Shown here: one piece after another, positions 1 through 9,306 of the stretch
How positions within the stretch are numbered: position 1 is the stretch's first letter
How the letters are laid out: each line of letters begins with the position of its first letter
Source: REEB95 sp035934995
Lineage (GTDB): Bacteria > Pseudomonadota > Alphaproteobacteria > ATCC43930 > CGMCC-115725
Length of the DNA stretch: 52,132 bases
Assembly: GCA_035934995.1 (NCBI GenBank)
Contig: DASYXI010000010.1
Location: 1-52,132, forward strand
Direction: 5' to 3'
Notes under the pieces: model-generated
What the model saw: only the letters and a program-made list of their open reading frames with translations
What the model was told of the DNA's origin: nothing
Databases searched by the model: none
Program-made: the position numbers and the translations under genes

Positions 1-61
1 CCGCGCCGCCGAGGAACATCTCGGGCAGGACGATGAGGAAATCGGGTGCGGCGGTCCTCGC
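1..61 (-). CDS. nuoN: NADH-quinone oxidoreductase subunit N, 5' fragment
   Basis: Downstream of nuoM on the minus strand one frame reads DFLIVLPEMFLGGA, typical of the start of NuoN, the antiporter-like membrane subunit that follows NuoM in this operon. Only the first residues lie in the window. No ATG, GTG or TTG opens this frame before the nuoM stop. The first standard start is the ATG at 19-17, inside the conserved LPE(M)F stretch, while a GTG overlapping the nuoM stop lies in another frame. Either the protein starts at that internal ATG, it uses a non-standard start, or there is a one-base error. Identity rests mainly on gene order. Confidence 0.6.
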
Positions 62-62
62 G

Positions 63-1583
63 TCACCGTTGCGCCAGCGCGGTCGCCGCCGCGCGCTGCG
101 AGACCTGAACGCGCTCGATCAAGTTGGCGATCGACGGCTGCATCGGCTTCAGGAACGAGGACGGATAGACGCCCATCCACAACACCACCGCGATCATCGG
201 CGCGAACACCAGGATCTCGCGCGGATTGAGATCGGCCATGGCGCGCACGTCGGCGTGCGTGATCTTCTCGAAGATGATGCGGCGATAGAGCCACAGCATG
301 TAGGCGGCACCCAGGATGACGCCGGTCATGCCGAGGAACGCCACCCAGGTGTTGACCTGGAAGGCGCCGATCATCGACAGGAATTCGCCGACGAAGCCGC
401 TGGTGCCCGGCAGGCCGACCGAAGCCAGCATGAAGATCATGAAGGCGGCGGCGTATTTCGGCATGTTCTCGGCGAGGCCGCCGTAGCGTGCAATCTCGCG
501 CGTATGCAGCCGGTCGTAGACCACGCCGACGCACAGGAAGAGCGCGGCCGAGACGACGCCGTGGCTCAACATCTGGATCATCGCACCCTGCAGCCCTTCG
601 GGCGTCACGGTGAAGATGCCGATGGTGACGAAACCCATATGCGCCACCGACGAATAGGCGATGAGCTTCTTCATGTCCTGCTGCGCCAGCGCCACCAGCG
701 AGGTGTAGATGATGGCGACGACCAACAGCGTGAAGACGAACGGCGTGAACGTCGCCGAGGCCGCCGGGAACATTGGCAACGAGAAACGGATGAAGCCGTA
801 GCCGCCCAGTTTCAGCAGCACGCCGGCCAGGATCACCGAGCCCGCGGTCGGCGCCTCGACATGCGCGTCAGGCAGCCAGGTGTGGAACGGCCACATCGGC
901 ACCTTGACCGCGAACGAGGCGAAGAACGCAAGCCACAGCCAGGGCTGGAGCGACGTTGGGAAGTTGAACGCCAGCGCCTCGGGAATGTCGGCGGTGCCGG
1001 TGATGAAATAGATGGCGAGGATCGCCAACAGCGACAACACCGAGCCCAACAGCGTGTAGAGGAAGAACTTGAACGCGGAATAGACGCGGCGCGGCCCGCC
1101 CCACACGCCGATGATCAGGAACATCGGCACCAGCACGCCTTCGAAGAAGACGTAGAACAGGATGAAGTCGAGCGCGCAGAAGATGCCAACCATCATCGTC
1201 TCGAGCACGAGGAAGGCGATCATGTATTCCTTCACCCGGCGCTGGATCGCGGTCCAGCTGGCGATGACGCAGATCGGCGTCAGGAACGTCGAGAGAAGGA
1301 CAAAGAACAGGGAAATCCCGTCGACGCCCATGTGGTAGCCGATGTTGAAATCGGGCAACCAATCGGCTTGCTCGACGAGCTGGAAGTCCGAGCGCGTCGG
1401 GTCGAAATTCGCCCACACCGCGAGCGACACGGCGAAGACGATCAGCGACGTCCACAGCGCGATCCAGCGGGCGTTGCGCGCCACTGCCTGCTCGTCGCCG
1501 CGCAGCACGAGAATCGCCGCGACGCCGACCAGCGGCAGGAAAGTGGTAAGCGACAGAAGGGGCCAGTGCACCATCGCCATCAT
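63..1583 (-). CDS. nuoM: NADH-quinone oxidoreductase subunit M
   Basis: Antiporter-like proton-pumping subunit of the complex I membrane arm, about 506 residues and strongly hydrophobic. The conserved acidic residue in FFEGVLVP is near residue 148, and the conserved lysine in AVKVPMWPFHTWLPDAH is near 227, both in the positions used for proton transfer in the NuoL/M/N family. The chosen ATG at 1583 overlaps the nuoL stop (ATGA); two further in-frame ATGs follow within ten bases. A longer open frame extends upstream inside nuoL but has no family similarity. It lies between nuoL and nuoN, in canonical order. Confidence 0.96.
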   Translation of the reverse strand: MMAMVHWPLLSLTTFLPLVGVAAILVLRGDEQAVARNARWIALWTSLIVFAVSLAVWANFDPTRSDFQLVEQADWLPDFNIGYHMGVDGISLFFVLLSTFLTPICVIASWTAIQRRVKEYMIAFLVLETMMVGIFCALDFILFYVFFEGVLVPMFLIIGVWGGPRRVYSAFKFFLYTLLGSVLSLLAILAIYFITGTADIPEALAFNFPTSLQPWLWLAFFASFAVKVPMWPFHTWLPDAHVEAPTAGSVILAGVLLKLGGYGFIRFSLPMFPAASATFTPFVFTLLVVAIIYTSLVALAQQDMKKLIAYSSVAHMGFVTIGIFTVTPEGLQGAMIQMLSHGVVSAALFLCVGVVYDRLHTREIARYGGLAENMPKYAAAFMIFMLASVGLPGTSGFVGEFLSMIGAFQVNTWVAFLGMTGVILGAAYMLWLYRRIIFEKITHADVRAMADLNPREILVFAPMIAVVLWMGVYPSSFLKPMQPSIANLIERVQVSQRAAATALAQR

Positions 1584-3511
1584 CCCATCTGCCGCAGCAC
1601 GTACCACGACACCAGCACCACCGCGCCGACGAACATGGCGAAGACGTAATGGTAGAGGTAGCCGCTCTGGAAGCGGCTGAGCACCCCGGCCATGCCGCGC
1701 GTCATCTTGGCGAAGCCGTCGGGACCGAAGCCGTCGATCACCGCGCCGTCGCCGTCCTTCCACAACTTGACGCCGAACCACATCGCCGGCCGGACGATCA
1801 TCGCGTCATAGAGCTCGTCGACGTACCATTTGTTGAGCACGAAGAGATAGATCGGCCGGAAATAATGCGTGAACCACGCCGGCAGGCCGGTCTGGACGAC
1901 ATAGGCAAGCCAGGCGACGACGATGCCGGTAATTCCCATCGCGAAGGGCAGCTTCGACACCCAGAACGGCACGTGTTCGGCGCCGCCGACGGTGTCGTGG
2001 CCGGACAGCACCAGGATCGAATCGCCCCAGAACGCTTCGCGGCCCTCGCCCACCAGCCAGTGATAGCCGATCATGCCCGCGAACAGCGCGCCCGCCGCCA
2101 ACACGACCAGCGGCAGGATCATCACCGGCGGCGATTCATGGATGTGCGCCATGACCTCGCGGCTGGCGCGCGGCTTGCCGTGGAAGGTGAGGAAAAGCAG
2201 GCGCCAGGAATAGAACGCCGTGAGGAACGCGGCGAAGGTACCGAGCCAATAGGCATATTGGCCGACGCCGGTGCCGGCCGCCCACGAGGCTTCGAGGATC
2301 ATGTCCTTCGAGTAATAGCCGGCGAACGGCCAGATGCCGGCAAGCGCCAGGCTGCCGATCCACATCAGGACGTAAGTGGCCGGAATCAGCGACCGCAGCC
2401 CGCCCATCTTGCGCATGTCCTGTTCGCCGGACACCGCATGGATCACCGAGCCGGCGCAGAGGAACAACAACGCCTTGAAGAAGGCGTGCGTCAGCAGGTG
2501 GAACATCGCCGCGCCGTAGGCCGAGACGCCGGCGGCGAAGAACATGTAACCCAGCTGGCTGCACGTCGAATAGGCGATGACGCGCTTGATGTCGTTTTGC
2601 GCCATGCCGATGGTGGCGGCGAACATCGCCGTCGAGCCGCCGATCACCACGACGACGGCGAGCGCCGTCGGCGAATATTCGAACAGCGGCGACAGCCGCG
2701 CCAACATGAAAACGCCGGCGGTGACCATGGTCGCGGCATGGATCAAGGCCGAAACCGGCGTCGGGCCTTCCATCGCGTCCGGCAGCCAGGTGTGCAGGCC
2801 GAGCTGCGCCGATTTTCCCATCGCGCCGATGAACAGCAGGATGCAGGTGATGGTCAGCGCATCGACCTGATGGCCGAGGAAGCCGATGGTGTGGTGCGCG
2901 GCGTCGGGCGCGGCGGCGAACACGGTGTCGAATTGCAGCGAGCCGAAGATCGAATAGACGGCGAAGATGCCGAGCGCGAAGCCGAAATCGCCGACGCGGT
3001 TGACGACGAAGGCCTTGATCGCCGCGGCATTGGCGGTCGGCCGGTCGTACCAGAAACCGATCAGCAAGTATGAGGCGAGACCGACGCCCTCCCAGCCGAA
3101 GAATAGCTGCACGAAGTTGTCGCTGGTCACCAGCATCAGCATGAAGAAGGTGAACAGCGACAGGTACGACATGAAGCGCGGCACCGACTTGTCGTGCGCC
3201 ATGTAGCCGACGGAGTAGATGTGCACCATGGCCGAAACCAGGGTGACCATCGCCACCATCACCGCCGACAGCGTGTCGTATCGGAGCGCCCAGTGGACCT
3301 GAAGATCGCCGGCGTTGATCCAGGTCAGCAACTCGATGGTGCGCGGATGACCGCCGAAGGCAACGGTCCAGAACACGATGGCGCCGAGCACCGCCGCCGC
3401 CACCAGCGCCAGGCAGGTGACGAGCTGCGCGCCGCGGTCGCCGATCCAGCGGCCGAAGAAGCCGGCGATGAAGGCCGCGATCAGCGGCAGGAAGACGGCG
3501 GCGACGTGCAT
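1580..3511 (-). CDS. nuoL: NADH-quinone oxidoreductase subunit L
   Basis: Largest proton-pumping membrane subunit of complex I, 643 residues, the usual NuoL length. The family motif FGWEGVGLASYLLIGFW is visible, with its glutamate near residue 141, followed by NRVGDFGFALG and GKSAQLGLHTWLPDAMEGPTP, which carries the conserved pumping lysine. The C-terminal part holds the extra helices that distinguish NuoL from NuoM and NuoN. It starts 7 bases after the nuoK stop and overlaps the nuoM start by 4 bases, so translation of the two is probably coupled. Confidence 0.97.
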   Translation of the reverse strand: MHVAAVFLPLIAAFIAGFFGRWIGDRGAQLVTCLALVAAAVLGAIVFWTVAFGGHPRTIELLTWINAGDLQVHWALRYDTLSAVMVAMVTLVSAMVHIYSVGYMAHDKSVPRFMSYLSLFTFFMLMLVTSDNFVQLFFGWEGVGLASYLLIGFWYDRPTANAAAIKAFVVNRVGDFGFALGIFAVYSIFGSLQFDTVFAAAPDAAHHTIGFLGHQVDALTITCILLFIGAMGKSAQLGLHTWLPDAMEGPTPVSALIHAATMVTAGVFMLARLSPLFEYSPTALAVVVVIGGSTAMFAATIGMAQNDIKRVIAYSTCSQLGYMFFAAGVSAYGAAMFHLLTHAFFKALLFLCAGSVIHAVSGEQDMRKMGGLRSLIPATYVLMWIGSLALAGIWPFAGYYSKDMILEASWAAGTGVGQYAYWLGTFAAFLTAFYSWRLLFLTFHGKPRASREVMAHIHESPPVMILPLVVLAAGALFAGMIGYHWLVGEGREAFWGDSILVLSGHDTVGGAEHVPFWVSKLPFAMGITGIVVAWLAYVVQTGLPAWFTHYFRPIYLFVLNKWYVDELYDAMIVRPAMWFGVKLWKDGDGAVIDGFGPDGFAKMTRGMAGVLSRFQSGYLYHYVFAMFVGAVVLVSWYVLRQMG

Positions 3512-3518
3512 CGAGCGT

Positions 3519-3830
3519 TCAGCCCTTCATCCGGTTGATGTCTTCGACCGCGATGGTGCCGCGGTGGCGGAAATAGACCACGAGGATGGCGAGGCCGATC
3601 GCCGCCTCGGCCGCCGCCACGGTAAGGACGAACATGGCGAAGACCTGGCCGACGAGATCGTGCAGGAACGACGAAAAGGCGACGAAATTGATGTTCACCG
3701 CCAGCAGCATCAGCTCGACCGACATCAGGATGATGATGACGTTCTTGCGGTTCAGAAAGATGCCGAAGATGCCGAGCGTGAACAGAATCGCGGCGACGGT
3801 GAGATAATGGCCGAGGCCGATCTGCAGCAT
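3519..3830 (-). CDS. nuoK: NADH-quinone oxidoreductase subunit K
   Basis: Small three-helix membrane subunit (MrpC-like) of complex I, 103 residues, the normal family size. It has the conserved glutamates of the second and third helices, in IILMSVELMLLAVN and AAAEAAIGLAILV, which form part of the proton path at the heel of the membrane arm. The ATG overlaps the nuoJ stop as ATGA. The end, VEDINRMKG, is typical of alphaproteobacterial NuoK. Confidence 0.97.
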   Translation of the reverse strand: MLQIGLGHYLTVAAILFTLGIFGIFLNRKNVIIILMSVELMLLAVNINFVAFSSFLHDLVGQVFAMFVLTVAAAEAAIGLAILVVYFRHRGTIAVEDINRMKG

Positions 3831-4438
3831 CAGACGCCCTCCCCCGACCGCACCTTGACGATCTCGATCGTGTCCTCGCGCCGGCGCCCGACCTGGCGGG
3901 CGATGCGCTGGCGGCGGGTGTCCGGCCGCGCGCGGTGGGTCAGCACGATGGCGCCGATCATCGCCACCAAGAGGACCGCACCGGCCGTCTGGAAGGCATA
4001 GACATAATGCGTATAGAGCAGCGCGCCGAGCGCCGCCGTGTTGCTGAGCGCGCTCGGCGTCGGCGCGACCGCGACCTGCGCCGCGCCCGGCGCCACTACC
4101 CAGGCGCCGAACATCAGAATCAGCTCGGCCAGCAGGATGAGCCCGATCAGCGCGCCGACCGGCAGATATTGGAGGAAGCCTTGACGCAGCTCGACGAAGT
4201 TGATGTCGAGCATCATCACCACGAACAGGAACAGCACCGCGACCGCGCCGACATAGACGATGACCAGGATCATGGCGAGGAATTCCGCACCAAGAAGCAC
4301 GAACAGGCCGGCGGCGTTGAAGAACGCCAGGATCAGGAACAGTACCGAGTGCACCGGATTGCGCGACGAAATCACCATCACGCCCGAGGCGACGGCGACG
4401 GCGGCGAAAGCGTAGAAGGCGAGCGCCTGGATGATCAT
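3830..4438 (-). CDS. nuoJ: NADH-quinone oxidoreductase subunit J
   Basis: Five-helix membrane subunit of complex I, 202 residues. The family signature RNPVHSVLFLILAF is near residue 26, followed by GAEFLAMILVIVYVGAVAVL, the helix with the pi-bulge and conserved residues implicated in coupling. The C-terminus is a basic cytoplasmic tail of about 30 residues. It begins 10 bases after the nuoI stop and its stop overlaps the nuoK start. Confidence 0.96.
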   Translation of the reverse strand: MIIQALAFYAFAAVAVASGVMVISSRNPVHSVLFLILAFFNAAGLFVLLGAEFLAMILVIVYVGAVAVLFLFVVMMLDINFVELRQGFLQYLPVGALIGLILLAELILMFGAWVVAPGAAQVAVAPTPSALSNTAALGALLYTHYVYAFQTAGAVLLVAMIGAIVLTHRARPDTRRQRIARQVGRRREDTIEIVKVRSGEGV

Positions 4439-4448
4439 GCGCGGCGGC

Positions 4449-4943
4449 TCAACGGTAGGGCGCGTCGAGCGCGAGATTGGCGGCGATCTCGGCTTCCCAT
4501 TGGTCGCCGTTCGCGAGCAGTTTGGCCTTGTCGTAGAACAGCTCTTCGCGCGTCTCCGCGGCGAACTCGAAGTTCGGCCCTTCGACGATGGCGTCGACCG
4601 GACAGGCCTCTTGGCAGAGGCCGCAATAGATGCACTTGGTCATGTCGATGTCGTAGCGCGTCGTGCGGCGGCTGCCGTCTTCGCGCGGTTCGGCCTCGAT
4701 GGTGATGGCGAGCGCCGGACACACCGCCTCGCACAGCTTGCAGGCGATGCAGCGCTCCTCGCCGTTGGGATAGCGGCGCAGTACGTGCTCGCCGCGGAAG
4801 CGCGGGCTGAGCGGCCCCTTTTCGTAGGGGTAGTTCACCGTCACCGGGCGCTTGAACATATAGGTCAGCGTCAGCCACAGGCCGGAGACGATTTCGGTCA
4901 GCAGCAGGCTGTAGGCATGGCGGTCGAGGCGTCCCATGGCCAT
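4449..4943 (-). CDS. nuoI: NADH-quinone oxidoreductase subunit I (2x 4Fe-4S)
   Basis: Peripheral-arm subunit carrying clusters N6a and N6b, which pass electrons toward NuoB. Two ferredoxin motifs are intact: CIACKLCEAVCP (cysteines 65, 68, 71, 75) and CIYCGLCQEACP (104, 107, 110, 114). At 164 residues it matches the family. A second ATG six bases inside (MGRLDRH) is an equally plausible start. It lies 3 bases after the nuoH stop, in normal order. Confidence 0.97.
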   Translation of the reverse strand: MAMGRLDRHAYSLLLTEIVSGLWLTLTYMFKRPVTVNYPYEKGPLSPRFRGEHVLRRYPNGEERCIACKLCEAVCPALAITIEAEPREDGSRRTTRYDIDMTKCIYCGLCQEACPVDAIVEGPNFEFAAETREELFYDKAKLLANGDQWEAEIAANLALDAPYR

Positions 4944-4946
4944 CTC

Positions 4947-5957
4947 CTAAGCCGGAAGCCTGCCGGTATACACCAGGAACGCCGCGGTGGCGGCGAGCCA
5001 AGCGAGCGACAGCGGCAGGAACACTTTCCAGCCAAGCCGCATCAATTGATCGTAACGGTAGCGCGGCATGGTCGCGCGCACCCAGAGGAAGCAAAACAGG
5101 ACGAAGGCGATCTTGGCGAAAAACCAGATCGGCCCCGGAATCCAGGTGAAGGGCGCGACGCCGAATGGCGGCAGCCAGCCGCCGAGGAATAGGATGCTGG
5201 TCATCGCGCTCATCAGGATCATGTTGGCGTATTCGCCGAGATAGAAGAGCGCGAAGGTCATCGACGAATATTCGACGAAGAAGCCGGCGACCAGCTCGGA
5301 TTCGCCTTCGGGCAGGTCGAACGGCGAGCGGTTGGTCTCGGCCAGCCCCGAAATGAAGAACACGATGAACATCGGGAATAGCGGCAGGCAGTACCACACC
5401 GTCTTCTGCGCCTCGACGATGTCGCTCAAGTTCAACGAGCCGACGCACAGCAGCACCGAGACGATGACGAAGCCGATCGAGACTTCGTATGACACCATCT
5501 GCGCCGCCGAGCGCAGGCCCCCGAGGAAGGCGTAGCGCGAATTCGACGACCAGCCGGCCATGATGATGCCGTAGACGCCGAGCGACGAGATCGCGAACAG
5601 ATAAAGAATGCCGACATTGATGTTGGCGAGCACGACGCCAGCATCGAAAGGAATCACGGCCCAGGCGACCAAACTCAAGACGAAGGTGATGATCGGTGCG
5701 GCGACAAAGACGACGCGATTGGCGCCCGCCGGAATCACCGTCTCCTTCATCAGCAGCTTGAGGCCGTCCGCCAGCGGCTGGAACAAACCGAACGGGCCGA
5801 CGACGTTGGGGCCTTTGCGCAATTGCGCCGCCGCCAGCACCTTGCGCTCGGCATAGGTTAGATAGGCGACGGCAAGGAGCAGCGGCACGATGATCGCGAG
5901 GATCTCGCCGATGGTGATCGCGGCCGGCAGGCCGTAGTCGCGGAGGGCGTCAGCCAT
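4947..5957 (-). CDS. nuoH: NADH-quinone oxidoreductase subunit H
   Basis: Membrane subunit at the junction of the two complex I arms, lining the quinone channel; 336 residues, multi-helix. The family signature AERKVLAAAQLRKGPN is near residue 40, and the acidic loop motif ETNRSPFDLPEGESELV is present. The start MADALRDYGLPA at 5957 overlaps the nuoG stop by 8 bases; a longer reading upstream runs within nuoG and has no family similarity. Followed closely by nuoI. Confidence 0.97.
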   Translation of the reverse strand: MADALRDYGLPAAITIGEILAIIVPLLLAVAYLTYAERKVLAAAQLRKGPNVVGPFGLFQPLADGLKLLMKETVIPAGANRVVFVAAPIITFVLSLVAWAVIPFDAGVVLANINVGILYLFAISSLGVYGIIMAGWSSNSRYAFLGGLRSAAQMVSYEVSIGFVIVSVLLCVGSLNLSDIVEAQKTVWYCLPLFPMFIVFFISGLAETNRSPFDLPEGESELVAGFFVEYSSMTFALFYLGEYANMILMSAMTSILFLGGWLPPFGVAPFTWIPGPIWFFAKIAFVLFCFLWVRATMPRYRYDQLMRLGWKVFLPLSLAWLAATAAFLVYTGRLPA

Positions 5958-8007
5958 GCGTGCCGGTCCTCGCCGCGCCGCCGAATTGCGCCGCGCAGTC
6001 CGCCATGGTCGCTGAAGCGCGGCTGATCGTGTCCGTGCGGTAATAGTCGGCGATCGGATAGGCGAACGGCTCGCGCTCGATGCGGCCATCCTGACCGAAC
6101 TTACCCCAGGCCGAGCGCGGCGCTTCGTCAAGTCGGCCGAAAATCGGGTTCACTTCGGTCAAACGCCGGCGCACGGCGCGCAGATTGTCGTACGGCAGCT
6201 TGCGGCAGAGCACTTCGGACAGCGCGCGCACGATCGTCCAATCGTCGCGCGCCTCGCCCGGCGGGAAGATGGCGCGGCGGCCATGCTGCACGCGGCCTTC
6301 GGTGTTGACGTAGGTGCCGTCCTTTTCGGTATAAGCGGCGCCCGGCAGCACCACGTCGGCGCGATGCGCGCCGGCATCGCCGTGATGACCCTGATAAACG
6401 ACGAAGGCGTTGCCGAGGCGCTTCATATCGATTTCATCAACGCCAAGGAGATAGACGAATTCGATCTCGCCCTTCTCGCAACCCGCCAGGATACCGGCGG
6501 TGTCGCGGCCGCCCGACTGCGGCACGAACCCGAGATCGAGGCCGCCGACACGCGCGGCCGCGGTGTGCAGCACGTTGAAACCGTTCCAGTCCTCGCGCAC
6601 CAAGCCGGCGCTTTCGGCCAGTGCGCGCGCCAGATGCAGGATCGCCGCGCCGTCGCGGCGCCGCAGCGCGCCCTGCCCCACGATCAGCATCGGCCGCTTG
6701 GCGGCCTTGAGCGTTTCGGCGAATTTGTGCTTGCCGGCGACCAGATCGGCGAGCGTTTCCGGACCGGCGCCGATCCACTCGACCGGATAGGTCAGGTCGC
6801 GCGGCGCGCCGATGCCGGCGACTTTGAAGCCGCCTTGCAGCCAGCGCTTGCGCAGCCGCGCGTTGACGATCGGCGCTTCCCAACGCGGATGCGTGCCGAT
6901 GAGTAGGCAGACATCGGCCTCTTCGATGCCGGCGATGGTCGTGTTGAAGAGATAACCGGCGCGGCACGACGGATCGAGCGCAGCACCATCCTGGCGGCAG
7001 TCGAGATGGGGTGAGCCCAGCGCCGCCATCAATTCCTTCAACGCCAGCATCGATTCACAATCGGCGAGATCGCCAGCGAGCGCGGCGATGCGGCTGCCGG
7101 CGACGCCCTTGAGCCGCGCAGCGATGGCGGCGAAGGCATCGGCCCATGAGGCTTCGACCAGCTTGCCGTCGCGGCGCACATAAGGCGTATCAAGCCGGCG
7201 CTTGGTGAGGCCGTCGAGCGCGAAGCGCGTCTTGTCGGCGATCCATTCCTCGTTGATCGCCTCGTTGAGCCGCGGCAGCACACGCAGCACCTGGCCGCTG
7301 CGCGCGTCGACCCGGATGTTCGAGCCGACGGCGTCGAGCACGTCGACGCTTTCGGTCTTGGTCAATTCCCATGGCCGCGCGACGAAGGCATAGGGCTTCG
7401 CGGTCAGCGCGCCGACCGGACACAGATCGACGATGTTGGCCGACAGTTCGGACGACAGCGTGCGCTCGATATAGGTGCCGATCTCCATGTCCTCGCCGCG
7501 GCCGGTGGCGCCGAGATCCTCGACACCGGCGATTTCGGTCGCGAAGCGGATGCAGCGCGTGCAGTGAATGCAGCGATTCATCGAGGTCGCGACCAACGGC
7601 CCGAAATCTTTGTCCTTCACCGCGCGCTTGTTCTCGATGTAGCGGCCGCGGTCGAAGCCGTAGGCCATCGCCTGGTCCTGCAAGTCGCACTCGCCGCCCT
7701 GGTCGCAGATCGGGCAATCGAGCGGATGATTGATCAGCAGGAATTCCATCACGCCGTGGCGCGCCTTCTTGGCCTTCTCGCTGTCGGTGTGGATGACCAT
7801 GCCATCGGTGGCGGGCATGGCGCAGGACGCGATTGGCTTCGGCGCCTTTTCCTGCTCGACCAGGCACATGCGGCAATTGCCGGCGATGCTGAGGCGCTGA
7901 TGGAAGCAGAAATGCGCCACCTCGAAGCCCGCCTGCTGGCAGGCTTGCAGCACCGTCGTGCCCGCCGGTACCTCGATCGCCTTGCCGTTGATCGTGAGCT
8001 TCGGCAT
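5950..8007 (-). CDS. nuoG: NADH-quinone oxidoreductase subunit G
   Basis: Large peripheral subunit carrying clusters N1b, N5 and N4, 685 residues, the usual alphaproteobacterial size. Visible ligands: a 2Fe-2S site with cysteines 34, 45, 48 and 62; the His-Cys3 N5 site (H94, C98, C101, C107) in HPLDCPICDQGGECDLQDQ; and a 4Fe-4S site with cysteines 146, 149 and 152 plus the later DLCPVGAL cysteine. The C-terminal two thirds is the degenerate molybdopterin-oxidoreductase fold. It starts 3 bases after nuoF and overlaps nuoH. Confidence 0.97.
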   Translation of the reverse strand: MPKLTINGKAIEVPAGTTVLQACQQAGFEVAHFCFHQRLSIAGNCRMCLVEQEKAPKPIASCAMPATDGMVIHTDSEKAKKARHGVMEFLLINHPLDCPICDQGGECDLQDQAMAYGFDRGRYIENKRAVKDKDFGPLVATSMNRCIHCTRCIRFATEIAGVEDLGATGRGEDMEIGTYIERTLSSELSANIVDLCPVGALTAKPYAFVARPWELTKTESVDVLDAVGSNIRVDARSGQVLRVLPRLNEAINEEWIADKTRFALDGLTKRRLDTPYVRRDGKLVEASWADAFAAIAARLKGVAGSRIAALAGDLADCESMLALKELMAALGSPHLDCRQDGAALDPSCRAGYLFNTTIAGIEEADVCLLIGTHPRWEAPIVNARLRKRWLQGGFKVAGIGAPRDLTYPVEWIGAGPETLADLVAGKHKFAETLKAAKRPMLIVGQGALRRRDGAAILHLARALAESAGLVREDWNGFNVLHTAAARVGGLDLGFVPQSGGRDTAGILAGCEKGEIEFVYLLGVDEIDMKRLGNAFVVYQGHHGDAGAHRADVVLPGAAYTEKDGTYVNTEGRVQHGRRAIFPPGEARDDWTIVRALSEVLCRKLPYDNLRAVRRRLTEVNPIFGRLDEAPRSAWGKFGQDGRIEREPFAYPIADYYRTDTISRASATMADCAAQFGGAARTGTHG

Positions 8008-8010
8008 CGC

Positions 8011-9306
8011 TTACTCCGCCGCCCGCGCCATGTGGGCGCGATAGTCGCGGATGCGGCGTTCCATCTCGGGCCGGAAATGCCGGATCAGACCCTGCACCGG
8101 CCATGCCGCCGCGTCGCCCAGCGCGCAGATGGTGTGGCCTTCGATTTCGAACGAGACCTCCAACAGCATATCGATCTCGCGCGGCTCGGCCTTGCCCTGC
8201 ACCATGCGCTCCATCACCCGCCACATCCAGCCGGCGCCTTCGCGGCACGGCGTGCACTGGCCGCAGCTCTCGTGCTTGTAGAACTGCGACAAGCGGGCGA
8301 TCGCCTTGATGATGTCGGTGGATTTGTCCATGACGATGACGGCGGCGGTGCCGAGGCCGGATTTGACGTCGCGCAGCGCGTCGAAATCCATCAGCACGGT
8401 TTCGCAGATCGATTTCGGGATCACCGGCACCGACGAGCCGCCCGGAATGATCGCCAGCAGATTGTCCCAGCCGCCGCGCACCCCGCCGGCGTGTTTCTCG
8501 ATGAGCTCCTTGAGCGGAATGCCCATCGCTTCTTCGACGTTGCAGGGCTTCTCGACGTGGCCCGAGATGCAGAACACCTTGGTGCCTTCGTTCTTCGGCC
8601 GGCCGATGCCGGCGAACCAGGCGCCGCCGCGGCGCAGGATGGTCGGCACCACGGCGATGGTCTCGACGTTGTTGACCGTCGACGGACAGCCATAGAGGCC
8701 GACGCCGGCCGGGAACGGCGGCTTGAGGCGCGGTTGGCCTTTCTTGCCTTCGAGCGACTCCAGCAGGCCAGTCTCTTCGCCGCAGATATAGGCGCCGGCG
8801 CCGCGATGCAGCTTGATATCGAAATCGTAGCCCGAGCCGCAGGCATTGTTGCCGACGAGGCCCGCGGCATAGGCTTCGTCGATCGCCGCCTGGAGAACCT
8901 GCGCTTCGTTGACGAACTCGCCGCGGATGTAGATGTAGCAGTGATGCGCGCCCATGCCGACGGCGGCGAGCAGGCAGCCTTCGATCAGCTTGTGCGGATC
9001 GTGGCGCATGATGTCGCGATCCTTGCAGGTGCCGGGCTCGCTCTCGTCGGCGTTGACGATGAGATAAGTCGGCCGGTCGCTCTGCTTGGGCATGAACGTC
9101 CACTTGAGACCGGTTGGGAACCCCGCCCCGCCGCGGCCGCGCAGGCCCGACGCCTTGACCTCGTTGGCGATCCAGTCGCGACCCTTGGCGACCAAATCCT
9201 TGGTGCCGTCCCAGTCGCCGCGCTTCCGCGCGCCGACGGCGCCGTCCAAGCGCCAATCGAATTGCCCGTAGAGATTGGTGAAGATGCGATCCTTGTCGGC
9301 GAGCAT
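8011..9306 (-). CDS. nuoF: NADH-quinone oxidoreductase subunit F (NADH/FMN)
   Basis: Electron-entry subunit that oxidises NADH with FMN and holds cluster N3. At 431 residues it is of normal length. The nucleotide-binding loop GRGGAGFPTGLKW is at residues 57-69, and the FMN-site GEETGLLESLEGK and the 4Fe-4S ligands ESCGQCTPCREG and HTICALGD are intact. The start MLADKDRIF overlaps the nuoE stop as ATGA; the longer open frame upstream is nuoE read in the wrong frame. Confidence 0.98.
   Translation of the reverse strand: MLADKDRIFTNLYGQFDWRLDGAVGARKRGDWDGTKDLVAKGRDWIANEVKASGLRGRGGAGFPTGLKWTFMPKQSDRPTYLIVNADESEPGTCKDRDIMRHDPHKLIEGCLLAAVGMGAHHCYIYIRGEFVNEAQVLQAAIDEAYAAGLVGNNACGSGYDFDIKLHRGAGAYICGEETGLLESLEGKKGQPRLKPPFPAGVGLYGCPSTVNNVETIAVVPTILRRGGAWFAGIGRPKNEGTKVFCISGHVEKPCNVEEAMGIPLKELIEKHAGGVRGGWDNLLAIIPGGSSVPVIPKSICETVLMDFDALRDVKSGLGTAAVIVMDKSTDIIKAIARLSQFYKHESCGQCTPCREGAGWMWRVMERMVQGKAEPREIDMLLEVSFEIEGHTICALGDAAAWPVQGLIRHFRPEMERRIRDYRAHMARAAE

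Noticed and set aside
33..1649. Long plus-strand open frame opposite nuoM
   Set aside because: It is antisense to a full-length nuoM with clear family motifs; its product is a histidine-, arginine- and glutamate-rich sequence typical of shadow frames in GC-rich DNA.
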